A stretch of 39,431 bases of DNA. It comes from Candidatus Bathyarchaeota archaeon B24. GTDB lineage: Archaea; Thermoproteota; CALKCG01; B24. The notes under the pieces were generated by a model that worked only from the letters and a program-made list of their open reading frames with translations, was not told the DNA's origin and searched no databases. The position numbers were made by a program, and so were the translations under genes. The stretch is taken from contig LUCB01000013.1 of assembly GCA_001593865.1 (NCBI GenBank), forward strand, positions 1 through 39,431, in the 5' to 3' direction. Below are positions 1 to 7,350 of the stretch, one piece after another. How positions within the stretch are numbered: the first letter of the stretch is position 1; each line of letters starts with the position of its first letter.

Positions 1-595
1 CTAGGAAAAGGGTGGTTTTACCTTCTCTGACCGATGAAAAAATTAGCAGAGTCGTGAAGACGTGGGCGAGTATCGTGAACACCCTCTCTATTATAGGGGC
101 AGGAACTATCCACGTAGGCATACTCAGCTGAGCCTCAGCTATCTGCCTCTCTGTGGGAGGAAGCGCGTCTAGAATCGAGGGGTTGGTCATGAAAACGAGA
201 ATCTGGATGAGCGATGGAATCGCTATTAAGACCGCTTCGAACGCACCGAATCCAACTCCGAAAGCTATGGCCTCGTCTAGGGACATGTTTCTTAACTTTG
301 TCTTTGAGAAGGCTATGTAGGTAAATCCACACTCAAAGAATCCGGTTCTGAGGCCGACGTAAGCTCCGACTAGTATGAGCCACCCGGTTGACCCGAAGGT
401 TGCCTCGGCCCAAGAGCTCAGAGCAGAGGTCGCCGTTAGGTCTAGGATAAGCTTTGGGGTGATTGCTGATATCATAGTCAAACCTCCTAAGACGAAGTAT
501 CTGAAACCCACCCCTCTCTTTAGTCTCCAAAACCCTATGGATGCTAACCCGACTAGGATCATCCCGACAGGTCCGAGGATCAATAGCTGATTCAG
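1..595 (-). CDS. YhfC-like polytopic membrane protein (3' end outside window)
   Basis: Reading the minus strand from about 595 to the window edge gives an uninterrupted, strongly hydrophobic frame of roughly 198 codons with several membrane segments. It begins MNQLLILGPVGM if a CTG at 595-593 is the start. That CTG sits 6 nt after a strong Shine-Dalgarno (GGAGGAG, minus strand, near 602-608). TTG at 583 and ATG at 562 are alternatives but have poorer spacing. The central part (FFECGFTYIAF, then GVGFGAFEA) resembles the E..RY.A and GxGHGxxE motifs of the YhfC putative intramembrane metalloprotease family (PF10086). The His of the second motif is Phe here, so peptidase activity is doubtful. The family call rests on remembered motif shape. 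The open frame, membrane character and ribosome site are seen directly. Confidence 0.55.
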   Translation of the reverse strand, partial: MNQLLILGPVGMILVGLASIGFWRLKRGVGFRYFVLGGLTMISAITPKLILDLTATSALSSWAEATFGSTGWLILVGAYVGLRTGFFECGFTYIAFSKTKLRNMSLDEAIAFGVGFGAFEAVLIAIPSLIQILVFMTNPSILDALPPTERQIAEAQLSMPTWIVPAPIIERVFTILAHVFTTLLIFSSVREGKTTLFL

Positions 596-631
596 CTAAC
601 TCTCCTCCTTATCAGAGCTATGTCATCCATG

Positions 632-642
632 CCTCTATATAC
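632..642 (-). promoter_or_regulatory. TATA-like box for the YhfC-like gene
   Basis: The minus strand reads GTATATAG in a short intergenic region, about 40 nt upstream of the SD/CTG start at 595. This is a plausible archaeal TATA box that would leave a short leader carrying the Shine-Dalgarno sequence. Call by pattern only. Confidence 0.35.
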
Positions 643-759
643 TTCTCTACATATGCTTGTTGCCTCGGATGTAGATTTCTACCGAACCACGTTTAATGCT
701 GAGGAATTCGACCTATGCCATAGCTTAAATCTTTTAATGGCTGTAGGTTTTATTCCTAG

Positions 760-1461
760 GTGGTTATGGTTCACCTGCTGATAGACATAGCTAAAAAGGC
801 TAACCCTGATAGGGTAGCCGTGGTCAAGGCTAACGAGCGTCTGCTGAACCTGCTCACTAGGTTGGCTGGAGAGTGGTTTGAGGTCGAGTATTACACGAGG
901 GTGGATCCCAGCTACCTTGGGAGGTTGAACCCTAAAAGCGTGGTCATAGGAGGCTCGGGTATCCCCTGGGAGCACTACACCCGTGAGGGGCTTAAGGGCG
1001 TTATGGAGGCTATCCGCGGATGGAGGAAGCCTCTCATAGGGTTGTGCGGTGGCCACCAGCTTCTCGCTATGGCTTACGGGGCTAGGGTAGACTATATCCG
1101 ACGGGCTGAGCCGGGTGAGCCTACGGATAAGCCCGGAGGCTATTACTACGGGTATCTCAAGGAGACCGGTTGGAGGGAGGTTTACATAGCTGAGGAGGAC
1201 CCGCTCTTCAAGGGGCTTCCTAGGACGATAGTGGTGGACGAGGGACACTACGCTGAGGTTAAGGAGCTTCCTAAGGGGTTTAAGCTGTTGGCTTGGAACG
1301 AGACCACGAGGATACAGGCCATGCGTCTCGAAGGCTACCCCGTCTACGGGGTTCAGTTCCACCCACATAAATTCGACGAGGAGCATCCCCACGGGGAAAC
1401 AGTGCTTAGAAACTTCTTCGATATCGCTAGAAGTTTCCACGAGATGATGCCTATAACTTGA
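760..1461 (+). CDS. Class I glutamine amidotransferase domain protein
   Basis: This 233-aa stand-alone GATase1-fold protein would release ammonia from glutamine, or act as a peptidase-like relative. The nucleophile elbow GLCGGHQ places Cys96 as catalytic Cys. The C-terminal catalytic block reads GVQFHPHKF, with His201 in place, but the Glu that usually follows in HPE is His203. Acidic residues at 207-208 or Glu213 might replace it, or the enzyme may be altered. No synthase partner lies next to it, so the substrate is unknown. The start is GTG 760; an ATG lies two codons later (766). A TATA-like TTAAATC near 724 would put transcription start very close to either codon, suggesting a leaderless message. 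The family is confident and the role is not. Confidence 0.8.
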   Translation: MVMVHLLIDIAKKANPDRVAVVKANERLLNLLTRLAGEWFEVEYYTRVDPSYLGRLNPKSVVIGGSGIPWEHYTREGLKGVMEAIRGWRKPLIGLCGGHQLLAMAYGARVDYIRRAEPGEPTDKPGGYYYGYLKETGWREVYIAEEDPLFKGLPRTIVVDEGHYAEVKELPKGFKLLAWNETTRIQAMRLEGYPVYGVQFHPHKFDEEHPHGETVLRNFFDIARSFHEMMPIT

Positions 1462-1497
1462 ACCTTCGTATCCTAGATTACCAAGTATAGGATTCCT

Positions 1498-1776
1498 ATG
1501 CCTACCTTACTCGTGAAGAATGTGTCTGAGGAGCTGCTTCGGAAGCTTAGGATGCTAAAGCTTCGGCTTGGCTACAGAACGTGGGCCGAGCTGCTTGAAA
1601 AGCTTGTAGAGTCTACGCCGAGGGAGATTGTTGCTCTCGGCGATGAAGACCTGGAAAAGATCAAAGTCGGGGTGAAGGGATTTCTAGAACTCAGTGAAAT
1701 TGTTTCTGATAGGTGGCGTGGACCGCCTTCGGTTCTCGAAGGGTTCAGAGAGGCTAGAGGGCATGAAGATGGCTAA
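1498..1776 (+). CDS. Orphan ribbon-helix-helix (VapB-like) antitoxin
   Basis: This 92-aa protein begins MPTLLVKNVSEELLRKLRML, the short beta strand plus two helices expected of an RHH/CopG DNA-binding domain. A charged C-terminal tail (RWRGPPSVLEGFREAR) follows, like archaeal VapB antitoxins. In such operons a PIN-domain VapC normally overlaps or directly follows the stop, but no frame downstream encodes a PIN domain. Instead the 3' end runs into the decayed GH5 remnant on the opposite strand at 1754-1945. It is therefore probably the surviving half of a VapBC module whose toxin was deleted. The RHH assignment is from sequence pattern; the loss of a partner is inference. Confidence 0.6.
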   Translation: MPTLLVKNVSEELLRKLRMLKLRLGYRTWAELLEKLVESTPREIVALGDEDLEKIKVGVKGFLELSEIVSDRWRGPPSVLEGFREARGHEDG

Positions 1777-1945
1777 GAGGCTTCTTCAGGATATTCAGCC
1801 CCCTAAAACGTTCAAGGGTGGGTCTATCCAGCCTATACACGTACCCTCTCGACCTATCTTTGCAGACGACATTTATACCGTGGAAGACCCGCTCCCTACC
1901 GTGCTCATCCACAAACCTCATACCGTTCACAAGTATCCGGTCCAC
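1754..1945 (-). pseudogene. N-terminal remnant of a GH5-type (endoglycoceramidase-like) glycosidase
   Basis: From GTG 1945 the minus strand encodes 63 residues including RFVDEHGRERVFHGINVVCKDR and LERFRGLN. This matches the usual GH5 opening: a strand with D-x-x-G-R, the F/LRGxN strand, then the helix leading to the GxNxVR strand. Resemblance fades after FRGLN and the frame stops at 1754. The remaining roughly 400 residues of a GH5 enzyme, including both catalytic Glu, are absent; that space holds the antitoxin gene on the other strand. It appears to be a truncated gene left by a deletion. The GH5 call is from motif memory. Confidence 0.5.
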
Positions 1946-2181
1946 GGGTCGGCTCTTACAGACCTATTCGGGAAAAAGCTTTCGTCTCCACCACACTATC
2001 GACTTCCAGACGTCAACGTACAACTTTGTTCACCCATTTATAAACAAAAAAATTCTGGGGAAAGAGAAGATTGGGATTTTCCTGAATGGTTTAACCCTCC
2101 ATCGTCTTAGCGGCTCGTTATTCGGCGATATCCGGGTAGGCTTTACATGCAGTAGATAGAGCGGAGGTTTTAATGTAGTAG
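1946..2181. other. AT-richer intergenic region with a minus-strand TATA-like box
   Basis: No gene is convincing between the GH5 remnant and the tRNA. The minus strand carries TTTATAAATG near 2034-2043, a good TATA-like box that may have driven the GH5 gene when intact. Overlapping frames here give only short peptides without recognisable domains. Confidence 0.4.
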
Positions 2182-2287
2182 CGCCGGGAGTGGGATTCGA
2201 ACCCACGAGGGCCCGGAGGGCCCACAGGCTTACAGGCCTCCTGAAGGGGCTCCAGGCCTGCGCCTTGGTCCGCTCGGCCATCCCGGC
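2182..2287 (-). tRNA. tRNA-Ser (anticodon GGA) with a 19-nt intron
   Basis: The minus-strand RNA folds as a class II tRNA. Acceptor GCCGGGA pairs with TCCCGGC; the D stem is GCC/GGC; the anticodon stem is CAGGC/GCCTG. The long variable arm is GGGCCC-TCC-GGGCCC, the T arm is GTGGG-TTCGAAT-CCCAC, and the discriminator is G (2182). CCA is not encoded. The variable arm and G73 identify Ser. The anticodon loop becomes CU-GGA-GA once an insert at 2231-2249 is removed, leaving a normal 87-nt tRNA. The insert lies at the canonical archaeal 37/38 site. TATA-like elements lie upstream at about 2300-2328. Confidence 0.88.
2231..2249 (-). other. tRNA-Ser intron (anticodon loop, position 37/38)
   Basis: This 19-nt insert lies between nucleotides 37 and 38 of the tRNA. 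Its removal restores a 7-nt anticodon loop. The anticodon region can pair with the intron (CCTGGAG with CTTCAGG, one G-U pair), in line with the exon-intron pairing recognised by archaeal splicing endonuclease. Exact boundaries could shift by a base or two. Confidence 0.7.
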
Positions 2288-2330
2288 TTCTGCGTTGAAT
2301 AAAATCGTAGTGGATGATATTTTAAGGTTT

Positions 2331-5321
2331 CTAGGCTCTGGCTTGCAGCTTCACCCGGTCGAACCCGTAGGGTACGAAGTTGTATCGGTCTGTCCAGTTC
2401 AACTCGTCTCTGAAGCTCCCAGGTCCAACCGATGTTAGCTCTCCGGCTTTATGGTGATGCGGTCCGAGTAGGTTTCGGAGGGAGTTCACAAGCCTCACCT
2501 CGACCCGGTTCCACCCTGGTTTAACGTAGTCCGTGACGTCGAGCTCGTGTGGTCTCTTGAAAACGTAGCCTGCAAGCCGCCCGTTGACAGACACCTCCGC
2601 CGCTATGGCGTTTAAACCCTCGAATACCATGAATATCCTACCGTCGATTCTATCGAGCATGAACCTGTTCCCCAACGTTACCTCGCCTGGATAGAACGGG
2701 TATCCCTGCTTGACCAGGTCTCCACCCTCGTAGACGTGCTTCTCCTCGACTATTCTGAACTCCCGGTCGTCTATGTCCTCCACCGCGAAGTCTCCGACTA
2801 TGTAGACAGCCTCGACCTCGGTCTCAAGCTCATGCGCGTCCACCCCTGAGACCATGTTCTTGCTAAACAACCTGACGCCTTCTAGCTCCACGGTGTTCAA
2901 CCCAGGCTTCAGAAGCCCCTTCAGAGGTATCTTCTTGAAGCTCGTGTCGACCCACCAGCCGTACTCCGGCTTGTACTCCACCTCGACGCCGTTAACCCTG
3001 ACCTTAAACTTCTCAGGGCTCTCCAATACTAGCCACACCTCTCTATCCAACTTTTCAAGCGCCACCTCGAACTCGTATCTGACTTTGAACCGCTTCCCAT
3101 ATCCAAGCCTCTCCACGGTATCCTGCGCCCGCCAAACCGGAACCATCCCGCTCCACGAGCCGTCGACCTCGACCTTACAGTAGTCCAACGTCAAGGCGTT
3201 CAGGCTCTCCCTCTTCAGGCTCCATGCCCCGTCGATGAGCTTCTCCCACAAGGTCTTGGGCTCCCTAAACTCGACGGTCTCCGGCTCGAGGTTTTCATCC
3301 AAGACCAGCAGCTTGGAGCCTACCGGAGGAAGTTTAACCCTCGTATAGGTGTAGCCTCCTACATGCCGCTGGTTAACGGTCTCGACGTCTCCGGTGAACG
3401 GATCCCACTCCTCAAGCCTCCCCCTACCCAGTAGCCCTACCTCAAGCTCAACACCCTCTCTCCTACTCGTGTTGGCGATGAATAGTATCCGCTGAGCTCC
3501 GTCTCTCCTCAGGTGGTACCAGACGTATCTATCATCTCCGTCTAAACGCTTGAATAAGACACGTCTCTCGACCCGTTTCTCCAAGATATCCACCACCTCA
3601 TCAGGGGTTTCCACCGTCACAGCCTTCTCTAGAAGCTTCTCGACTCTGTCTGAGGGCCTACAGTCGACGGTCGTGAAAGTCGGCTTGACGGCTATCAGAA
3701 GCCCTCCTTCGGCGACATACTCCTCGAGAAGCCTGAGGGTCGAATTCGATATCGTCAGGCTCGGCGGGATTATCACGGCCCTGTAGCGGCATCTACCCAC
3801 GACCAAACATCCCCCCTCGACCTTACCGTGTCTGGCCATGATCATCTCGTCCCCCAGCTCGAAGTCCCAATGCCTCTCTAGAAGGGTTCTGCAGAGGTTT
3901 TCGAACATCCCATGTAGCCTATCGGTCTCCGACGTGTCTATCGGGCTGTAAACCGCCCATCCACTGCCTATCGGATGTATGACAAGCACGTCGACGACCC
4001 TGATGCCTCTCGACAACGCATAGCTCAGCCTGGTGAAGTACGATTCGATAAGATGGTTCAGCCTCCACCACGGCTGCTGGTAGAACAGGTCCGGCGGATA
4101 GTCCCTCTTACGCCGCCCCCTCATGGTGTAGAGCGAAAGGTGATGGTTGAGGAAGTTCACCCCGAGCACATACTCCCAGTCGCCTATCCACTTCCTATCC
4201 TCGAACGATAGGTTTTGACCGCTACAGCCATAGGTCTCAGAGAGAACCCTCTCCTTACCGAGCTGGTTAGCGACGCTCGAGACCTGTTTAACCGTGAGGA
4301 ACCCCTCTATGTGGCGGCATAGATGGTCTATACCAGGTATGTGCATGTACTCGTAGTGCGGCATAGCGGCTCCTATGACCGCGATCTGGCTCGTTAACGT
4401 CTCCTCAGCCAGGTAGTGTCCGGTATACTTCAACCCGTATCTGTCGCACCACTCATAGAGCTGCCTGGTATAGCTCTCGAGAAACAGCTCGGTCACGGTT
4501 CTCCAGAAGTCGTATCTAACTTTGCGGTAGTCTCCGACCCTGAAGAACAGGCTCGGTAGGTGGTCTAAAAGCTCGTAGCCGCGTCGCTGTTTGAAGACTT
4601 TCGGCAGCTCCGTGGTCCATGGTATACACGGATAATCCAGTCCTTTCGCATGCCCGCTCATGTAGTTCGGCTCGTCTGTGAATATGCCGGGCACGGTCTT
4701 ACCGAACCATTCTCCGAAACGTCTACGGTACTCCTCGTAGGTCGACTCTATAAACCGCCTAACAGCCTCAGGATTCAACGCATCCAAGTAGGTGAACCCG
4801 TCGAACCACTTACTCCCTATAGGCGCGGTCCAAACATAGAAGTGAATGTAGTTCTTACCGGGCTTAGGCTTCTCCCCGGTTTTCACTATTCTTAGATTCA
4901 CAGGATTGCCGTCCTCGAAGTCGCATTCGAAAACCCTGAGGAGCTCCGGGCTACCGATGATCCTGCCGGATATCATCATGGCGAGGGCTTTAACCCTATA
5001 CTCCGGGCTTGACGCCGGGACAACCCCTCCTGCGAACCCGCTGGGCCACTTATCCTCGTCGTAGAGCCAAGCATACATACCCCGCTTCTCAGCCTCCCTG
5101 ATGCACGTCTCAAGCCTGGAGAACCATTCCTCACCCATGTATGGGGTCGTCAACCCCTCCCTAGCGTGTAGAAAGAACCCGCCAAACCACCCCTCATCCA
5201 TCAAACCTATCTGTCTGACGAGCTCATGATCCTCGAGCCTATCGTTCAGAGACCAGAAGGGGGCTCCCCTAAACTCCTTACCCGGGTTCCTGAAAACCTC
5301 CCTATCCAAACCCAAAGACAC
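2331..5321 (-). CDS. GH106-like glycoside hydrolase (alpha-L-rhamnosidase-type)
   Basis: This large cytosolic enzyme (996 aa from GTG 5321) has no signal peptide. The N-terminal third has hallmarks of GH106-like proteins: FRGAPFWSLNDRL near residues 17-29, GGFFLHAREGL, AWLYDEDKWPSG at about 84-95, and FTDEPNY at about 214-220 with acidic candidates for catalysis. The C-terminal third is beta-rich and ends in a jelly-roll-like module (VSVNGRLAGYV, LDVTDYVKPGWN) typical of GH2-like or carbohydrate-binding sandwiches. GH106 enzymes cleave alpha-L-rhamnose from plant or algal polysaccharides, but this archaeal homologue is divergent and its substrate is unproven. An upstream in-frame TTG (5381) would add 20 residues. 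GTG 5321 is preferred because a TATA box at 5347-5354 lies about 30 nt upstream, giving a leaderless mRNA. Confidence 0.75.
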   Translation of the reverse strand: MSLGLDREVFRNPGKEFRGAPFWSLNDRLEDHELVRQIGLMDEGWFGGFFLHAREGLTTPYMGEEWFSRLETCIREAEKRGMYAWLYDEDKWPSGFAGGVVPASSPEYRVKALAMMISGRIIGSPELLRVFECDFEDGNPVNLRIVKTGEKPKPGKNYIHFYVWTAPIGSKWFDGFTYLDALNPEAVRRFIESTYEEYRRRFGEWFGKTVPGIFTDEPNYMSGHAKGLDYPCIPWTTELPKVFKQRRGYELLDHLPSLFFRVGDYRKVRYDFWRTVTELFLESYTRQLYEWCDRYGLKYTGHYLAEETLTSQIAVIGAAMPHYEYMHIPGIDHLCRHIEGFLTVKQVSSVANQLGKERVLSETYGCSGQNLSFEDRKWIGDWEYVLGVNFLNHHLSLYTMRGRRKRDYPPDLFYQQPWWRLNHLIESYFTRLSYALSRGIRVVDVLVIHPIGSGWAVYSPIDTSETDRLHGMFENLCRTLLERHWDFELGDEMIMARHGKVEGGCLVVGRCRYRAVIIPPSLTISNSTLRLLEEYVAEGGLLIAVKPTFTTVDCRPSDRVEKLLEKAVTVETPDEVVDILEKRVERRVLFKRLDGDDRYVWYHLRRDGAQRILFIANTSRREGVELEVGLLGRGRLEEWDPFTGDVETVNQRHVGGYTYTRVKLPPVGSKLLVLDENLEPETVEFREPKTLWEKLIDGAWSLKRESLNALTLDYCKVEVDGSWSGMVPVWRAQDTVERLGYGKRFKVRYEFEVALEKLDREVWLVLESPEKFKVRVNGVEVEYKPEYGWWVDTSFKKIPLKGLLKPGLNTVELEGVRLFSKNMVSGVDAHELETEVEAVYIVGDFAVEDIDDREFRIVEEKHVYEGGDLVKQGYPFYPGEVTLGNRFMLDRIDGRIFMVFEGLNAIAAEVSVNGRLAGYVFKRPHELDVTDYVKPGWNRVEVRLVNSLRNLLGPHHHKAGELTSVGPGSFRDELNWTDRYNFVPYGFDRVKLQARA

Positions 5322-5346
5322 CAGGATCGATTTATCCCCGTCAACC

Positions 5347-5354
5347 CTATAAAA
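5347..5354 (-). promoter_or_regulatory. TATA box for the GH106-like gene
   Basis: The minus strand reads TTTTATAG, centred about 30 nt upstream of GTG 5321. It supports the shorter start and a leaderless or near-leaderless transcript. Confidence 0.45.
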
Positions 5355-5412
5355 GCATGCATACCGATGGCGCGGTGTCAAAGTTTTAAGGAGCAGCCAT
5401 AGATATGCTTAT

Positions 5413-5775
5413 GTGGGGTCTTTGAGCATACGTAGGGTCGAGTTCGAGGTTTTGAGGAAAAGAGCTTTACACATGGTCACTATGGCTGAGAACGCTTTCG
5501 AAAACGGATTCTACGATGTTTCATGTTTTCTGGCAGAACAGGCGCTTCAGCTATACCTCAAAGCTATGTTGCTTAAGCTTCTAGGAGGATATCCGAGGAC
5601 GCACAGCATCAGGCGTCTTCTAGGAGAACTTTCCAAGCTCGTCGACTCTAGGCTTGAAGAATTCTGCAGAGTAAACTGGGTTAGGCTTTCGGCCTTGGAA
5701 GACGCTTACCTAATGGCCAGATACTTCGTCAAACCCTATTATAGGGAAGAGGGATGTTATACGTCTGGTCGATGA
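5413..5775 (+). CDS. HEPN-domain protein (frameshifted C-terminus)
   Basis: This 120-aa helical protein has the HEPN signature: an aromatic/Ala-rich helix (FYDVSCFLAEQALQLYLKAM) and the GGYPRTHSIRRLL motif. HEPN proteins paired with MNT nucleotidyltransferases form toxin-antitoxin modules in which HEPN is an RNase toxin. The annotated frame ends EEGCYTSGR, unlike the family. Dropping one G from the run at 5751-5753 restores EEDVIRLVDEVTGS, and the stop would then fall at 5789-5791, overlapping the partner's TTG start by 4 nt (TTGA). That strongly suggests a 1-nt insertion, as a real mutation or an assembly error. The start is GTG 5413; TTG 5422 is also possible. Confidence 0.75.
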   Translation: MGSLSIRRVEFEVLRKRALHMVTMAENAFENGFYDVSCFLAEQALQLYLKAMLLKLLGGYPRTHSIRRLLGELSKLVDSRLEEFCRVNWVRLSALEDAYLMARYFVKPYYREEGCYTSGR

Positions 5776-5787
5776 GGTGACCGGGTC

Positions 5788-6132
5788 TTGAACTTCGACG
5801 TAGACGTCTTGATGGATAGGGTTAAGATGTTGAAGAACTGGAGGATATGGGTCGGGAAGGTCGCCGAAGTCGTTGGAACGCTTTTACCTGGGGCTAGGGT
5901 GTACGTCATCGGAAGCGTGGTTCGGGGAGACTACGTCGCAGGTAGCGACGTCGACGTGCTCATCGTATCTGAGCATGTCCCGGATAGGCTTGTCGAAAGA
6001 AGCCGGCTGAAGGTCGCGATAGAGGATGGGTTAAAGCTACCGTACTACCATCCCTTTGAGTTTCACCTAGTTAAGCCTGAGGAGGCTGAAATCTACCTCA
6101 GGAGGGCTGGAGAAGATATCTTAGAGGTCTGA
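5788..6132 (+). CDS. MNT-type nucleotidyltransferase (HEPN partner)
   Basis: This 114-aa minimal nucleotidyltransferase starts at TTG 5788. The active-site motif is clear: GSVVRG at residues 42-47, then DVDV with Asp54 and Asp56 as metal ligands, followed by the usual short strand. In HEPN/MNT modules this protein is the antitoxin, and some members modify the HEPN toxin with AMP residues. It lies 12 nt after the HEPN stop as read, but would overlap it by 4 nt if the HEPN frameshift is corrected, a normal arrangement for translational coupling. Its own frame is intact, so the antitoxin survives even if the toxin is damaged. Confidence 0.82.
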   Translation: MNFDVDVLMDRVKMLKNWRIWVGKVAEVVGTLLPGARVYVIGSVVRGDYVAGSDVDVLIVSEHVPDRLVERSRLKVAIEDGLKLPYYHPFEFHLVKPEEAEIYLRRAGEDILEV

Positions 6133-6138
6133 AGCCGT

Positions 6139-7350
6139 CTATCTACGGCTCAGCTCCTTAAGCCTCTTGGGTAGGTACTTGTTCACTATGAACGTCAACC
6201 CGTATCTGCTGAAGGCCTCCTGCTCAGACTTCCTACGTATCTTGAGGAACGTGTTTATCTCCTTCTGCCACAGGTCGCCTTTGTATCTCGGGTCCCTCTT
6301 AAGCTCGTCTAGACGTTTGAGGTCGACCTTGGTCAAGGGGTCGCTCGGAAGCTTATACCTGACTATATCCGACGCATAGACCCCTGCCCACTGCGCGTCC
6401 GGGGTAGCCAGCTCCGGGATATGCCCCGCCCTAGCCGAGCCTGAGAGAATAACTTGAGCTATATGCATACCCCATGGGTCTCCGTCGACGAATACATAGA
6501 CCGGCAGCCCAAGCTCCACGTTCAACCGCCTTATCAGACGCCTAGTCGCCCTCGGAGGCTGACCCGCTGTATGGATGAGTATGGCTTTAAACCGCTTGTG
6601 CACCTGCTCCTCGACGAACCTAGTGAACATGGCGCCTTTCTCGATCACGATCACTTTATCCGCGTTGCACTTGACGAACTCCGCGCTCGTTAGGGTCGGG
6701 CCTATGACCAAGCCGTCGGGGTGCATCGTAAGGTTAACCCTGACGCCTCTATAGTTCCTGACCGTGTACTCTATCGTGAGGTCGCCGAATATCGCGCTGC
6801 GTTCTTCGGGGAATATGTTGAACTCCTCCCTGGGTATTCCGAGAACCGTTTCAAGCTCTGTTATCACCTCGTCGCTCTCCTGCTGGTCTCTGAAATCTAT
6901 ACCGTCTGCCTGAGCCATGTAGTATATATCCCTCAGGGTCGACGTCTTATCCATCTTACAGAGTATGCTAGCCGTATACGCCACCCATATGAGCTGGGTT
7001 AGAGGTCTTATGTGCCTGATGTTTCTAGCGCTCCTGATGAAGAACTTGTCGCCTAGAACGTACTGCCTGAGCTTAGGGTCATAGACTATGTTGCTGGTAG
7101 ACCTGCTAGGTATCTTAAGCGAAGGAAACTCCCCATGGGCTAGCTTGACATAGACCTCTTCACCCAGCATACGGAGCTTCTCTAAAACCCTCTTCTTCGC
7201 CTCTAGACGCTTAGCCTCATGCCGTTTAGCCCGTTTCCCCCTCCGACTAGACTTCTTCGTAAACTTCTCTAGGGTCTTCGCCTTAGACGCCTTAGATGAC
7301 TTAGACGGCTTAGACCGCTTAGATTTACCCTTGCTCTTACGCTTTCTCAT
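6139..7350 (-). CDS. top6A: DNA topoisomerase VI subunit A
   Basis: This 403-aa Spo11-related subunit cuts DNA in the archaeal type IIB topoisomerase, relaxing supercoils and decatenating chromosomes. The winged-helix DNA-breaking motif LRDIYYMA places the catalytic Tyr at 143/144. The Toprim domain shows Glu237 (VIEKGAMF) and Asp289/Asp291 (VDGDPWG). About 45 extra N-terminal residues are extremely rich in Lys, Arg and Ser, partly as a repeated Ser-Lys-x tripeptide, and probably bind DNA non-specifically. The gene overlaps the end of top6B by 14 nt and is co-transcribed with it. The functional call is secure. Confidence 0.96.
   Translation of the reverse strand: MRKRKSKGKSKRSKPSKSSKASKAKTLEKFTKKSSRRGKRAKRHEAKRLEAKKRVLEKLRMLGEEVYVKLAHGEFPSLKIPSRSTSNIVYDPKLRQYVLGDKFFIRSARNIRHIRPLTQLIWVAYTASILCKMDKTSTLRDIYYMAQADGIDFRDQQESDEVITELETVLGIPREEFNIFPEERSAIFGDLTIEYTVRNYRGVRVNLTMHPDGLVIGPTLTSAEFVKCNADKVIVIEKGAMFTRFVEEQVHKRFKAILIHTAGQPPRATRRLIRRLNVELGLPVYVFVDGDPWGMHIAQVILSGSARAGHIPELATPDAQWAGVYASDIVRYKLPSDPLTKVDLKRLDELKRDPRYKGDLWQKEINTFLKIRRKSEQEAFSRYGLTFIVNKYLPKRLKELSRR
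7282..7326 (-). repeat. Five-copy 9-bp tandem repeat inside top6A
   Basis: The hexamer CTTAGA recurs at 7282, 7291, 7300, 7309 and 7318, an exact 9-nt period. On the coding strand this is TCTAAG plus a variable codon, giving [Ser-Lys-x] five times in the basic N-terminal tail of top6A. Such repeats can expand or contract without a frameshift. Confidence 0.85.

Noticed and set aside
679-1440. 253-codon minus-strand frame opposite the glutamine amidotransferase
   Set aside because: It is the antisense shadow of a gene with clear catalytic motifs and has no recognisable domain itself.
2050-2095. Similarity of EDWDFPEW here to DDWEIFPKIW near 39.17 kb, as a possible dispersed repeat
   Set aside because: Only a few residues match and the surrounding DNA does not align by eye.
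1694-2110. 138-codon plus-strand frame across the GH5 remnant
   Set aside because: It is antisense to the more convincing GH5-like frame, overlaps the antitoxin gene and shows no PIN or other domain, so it is not the missing vapC.
2030-2281. 83-codon minus-strand frame
   Set aside because: More than half of it is translation of the tRNA-Ser gene.
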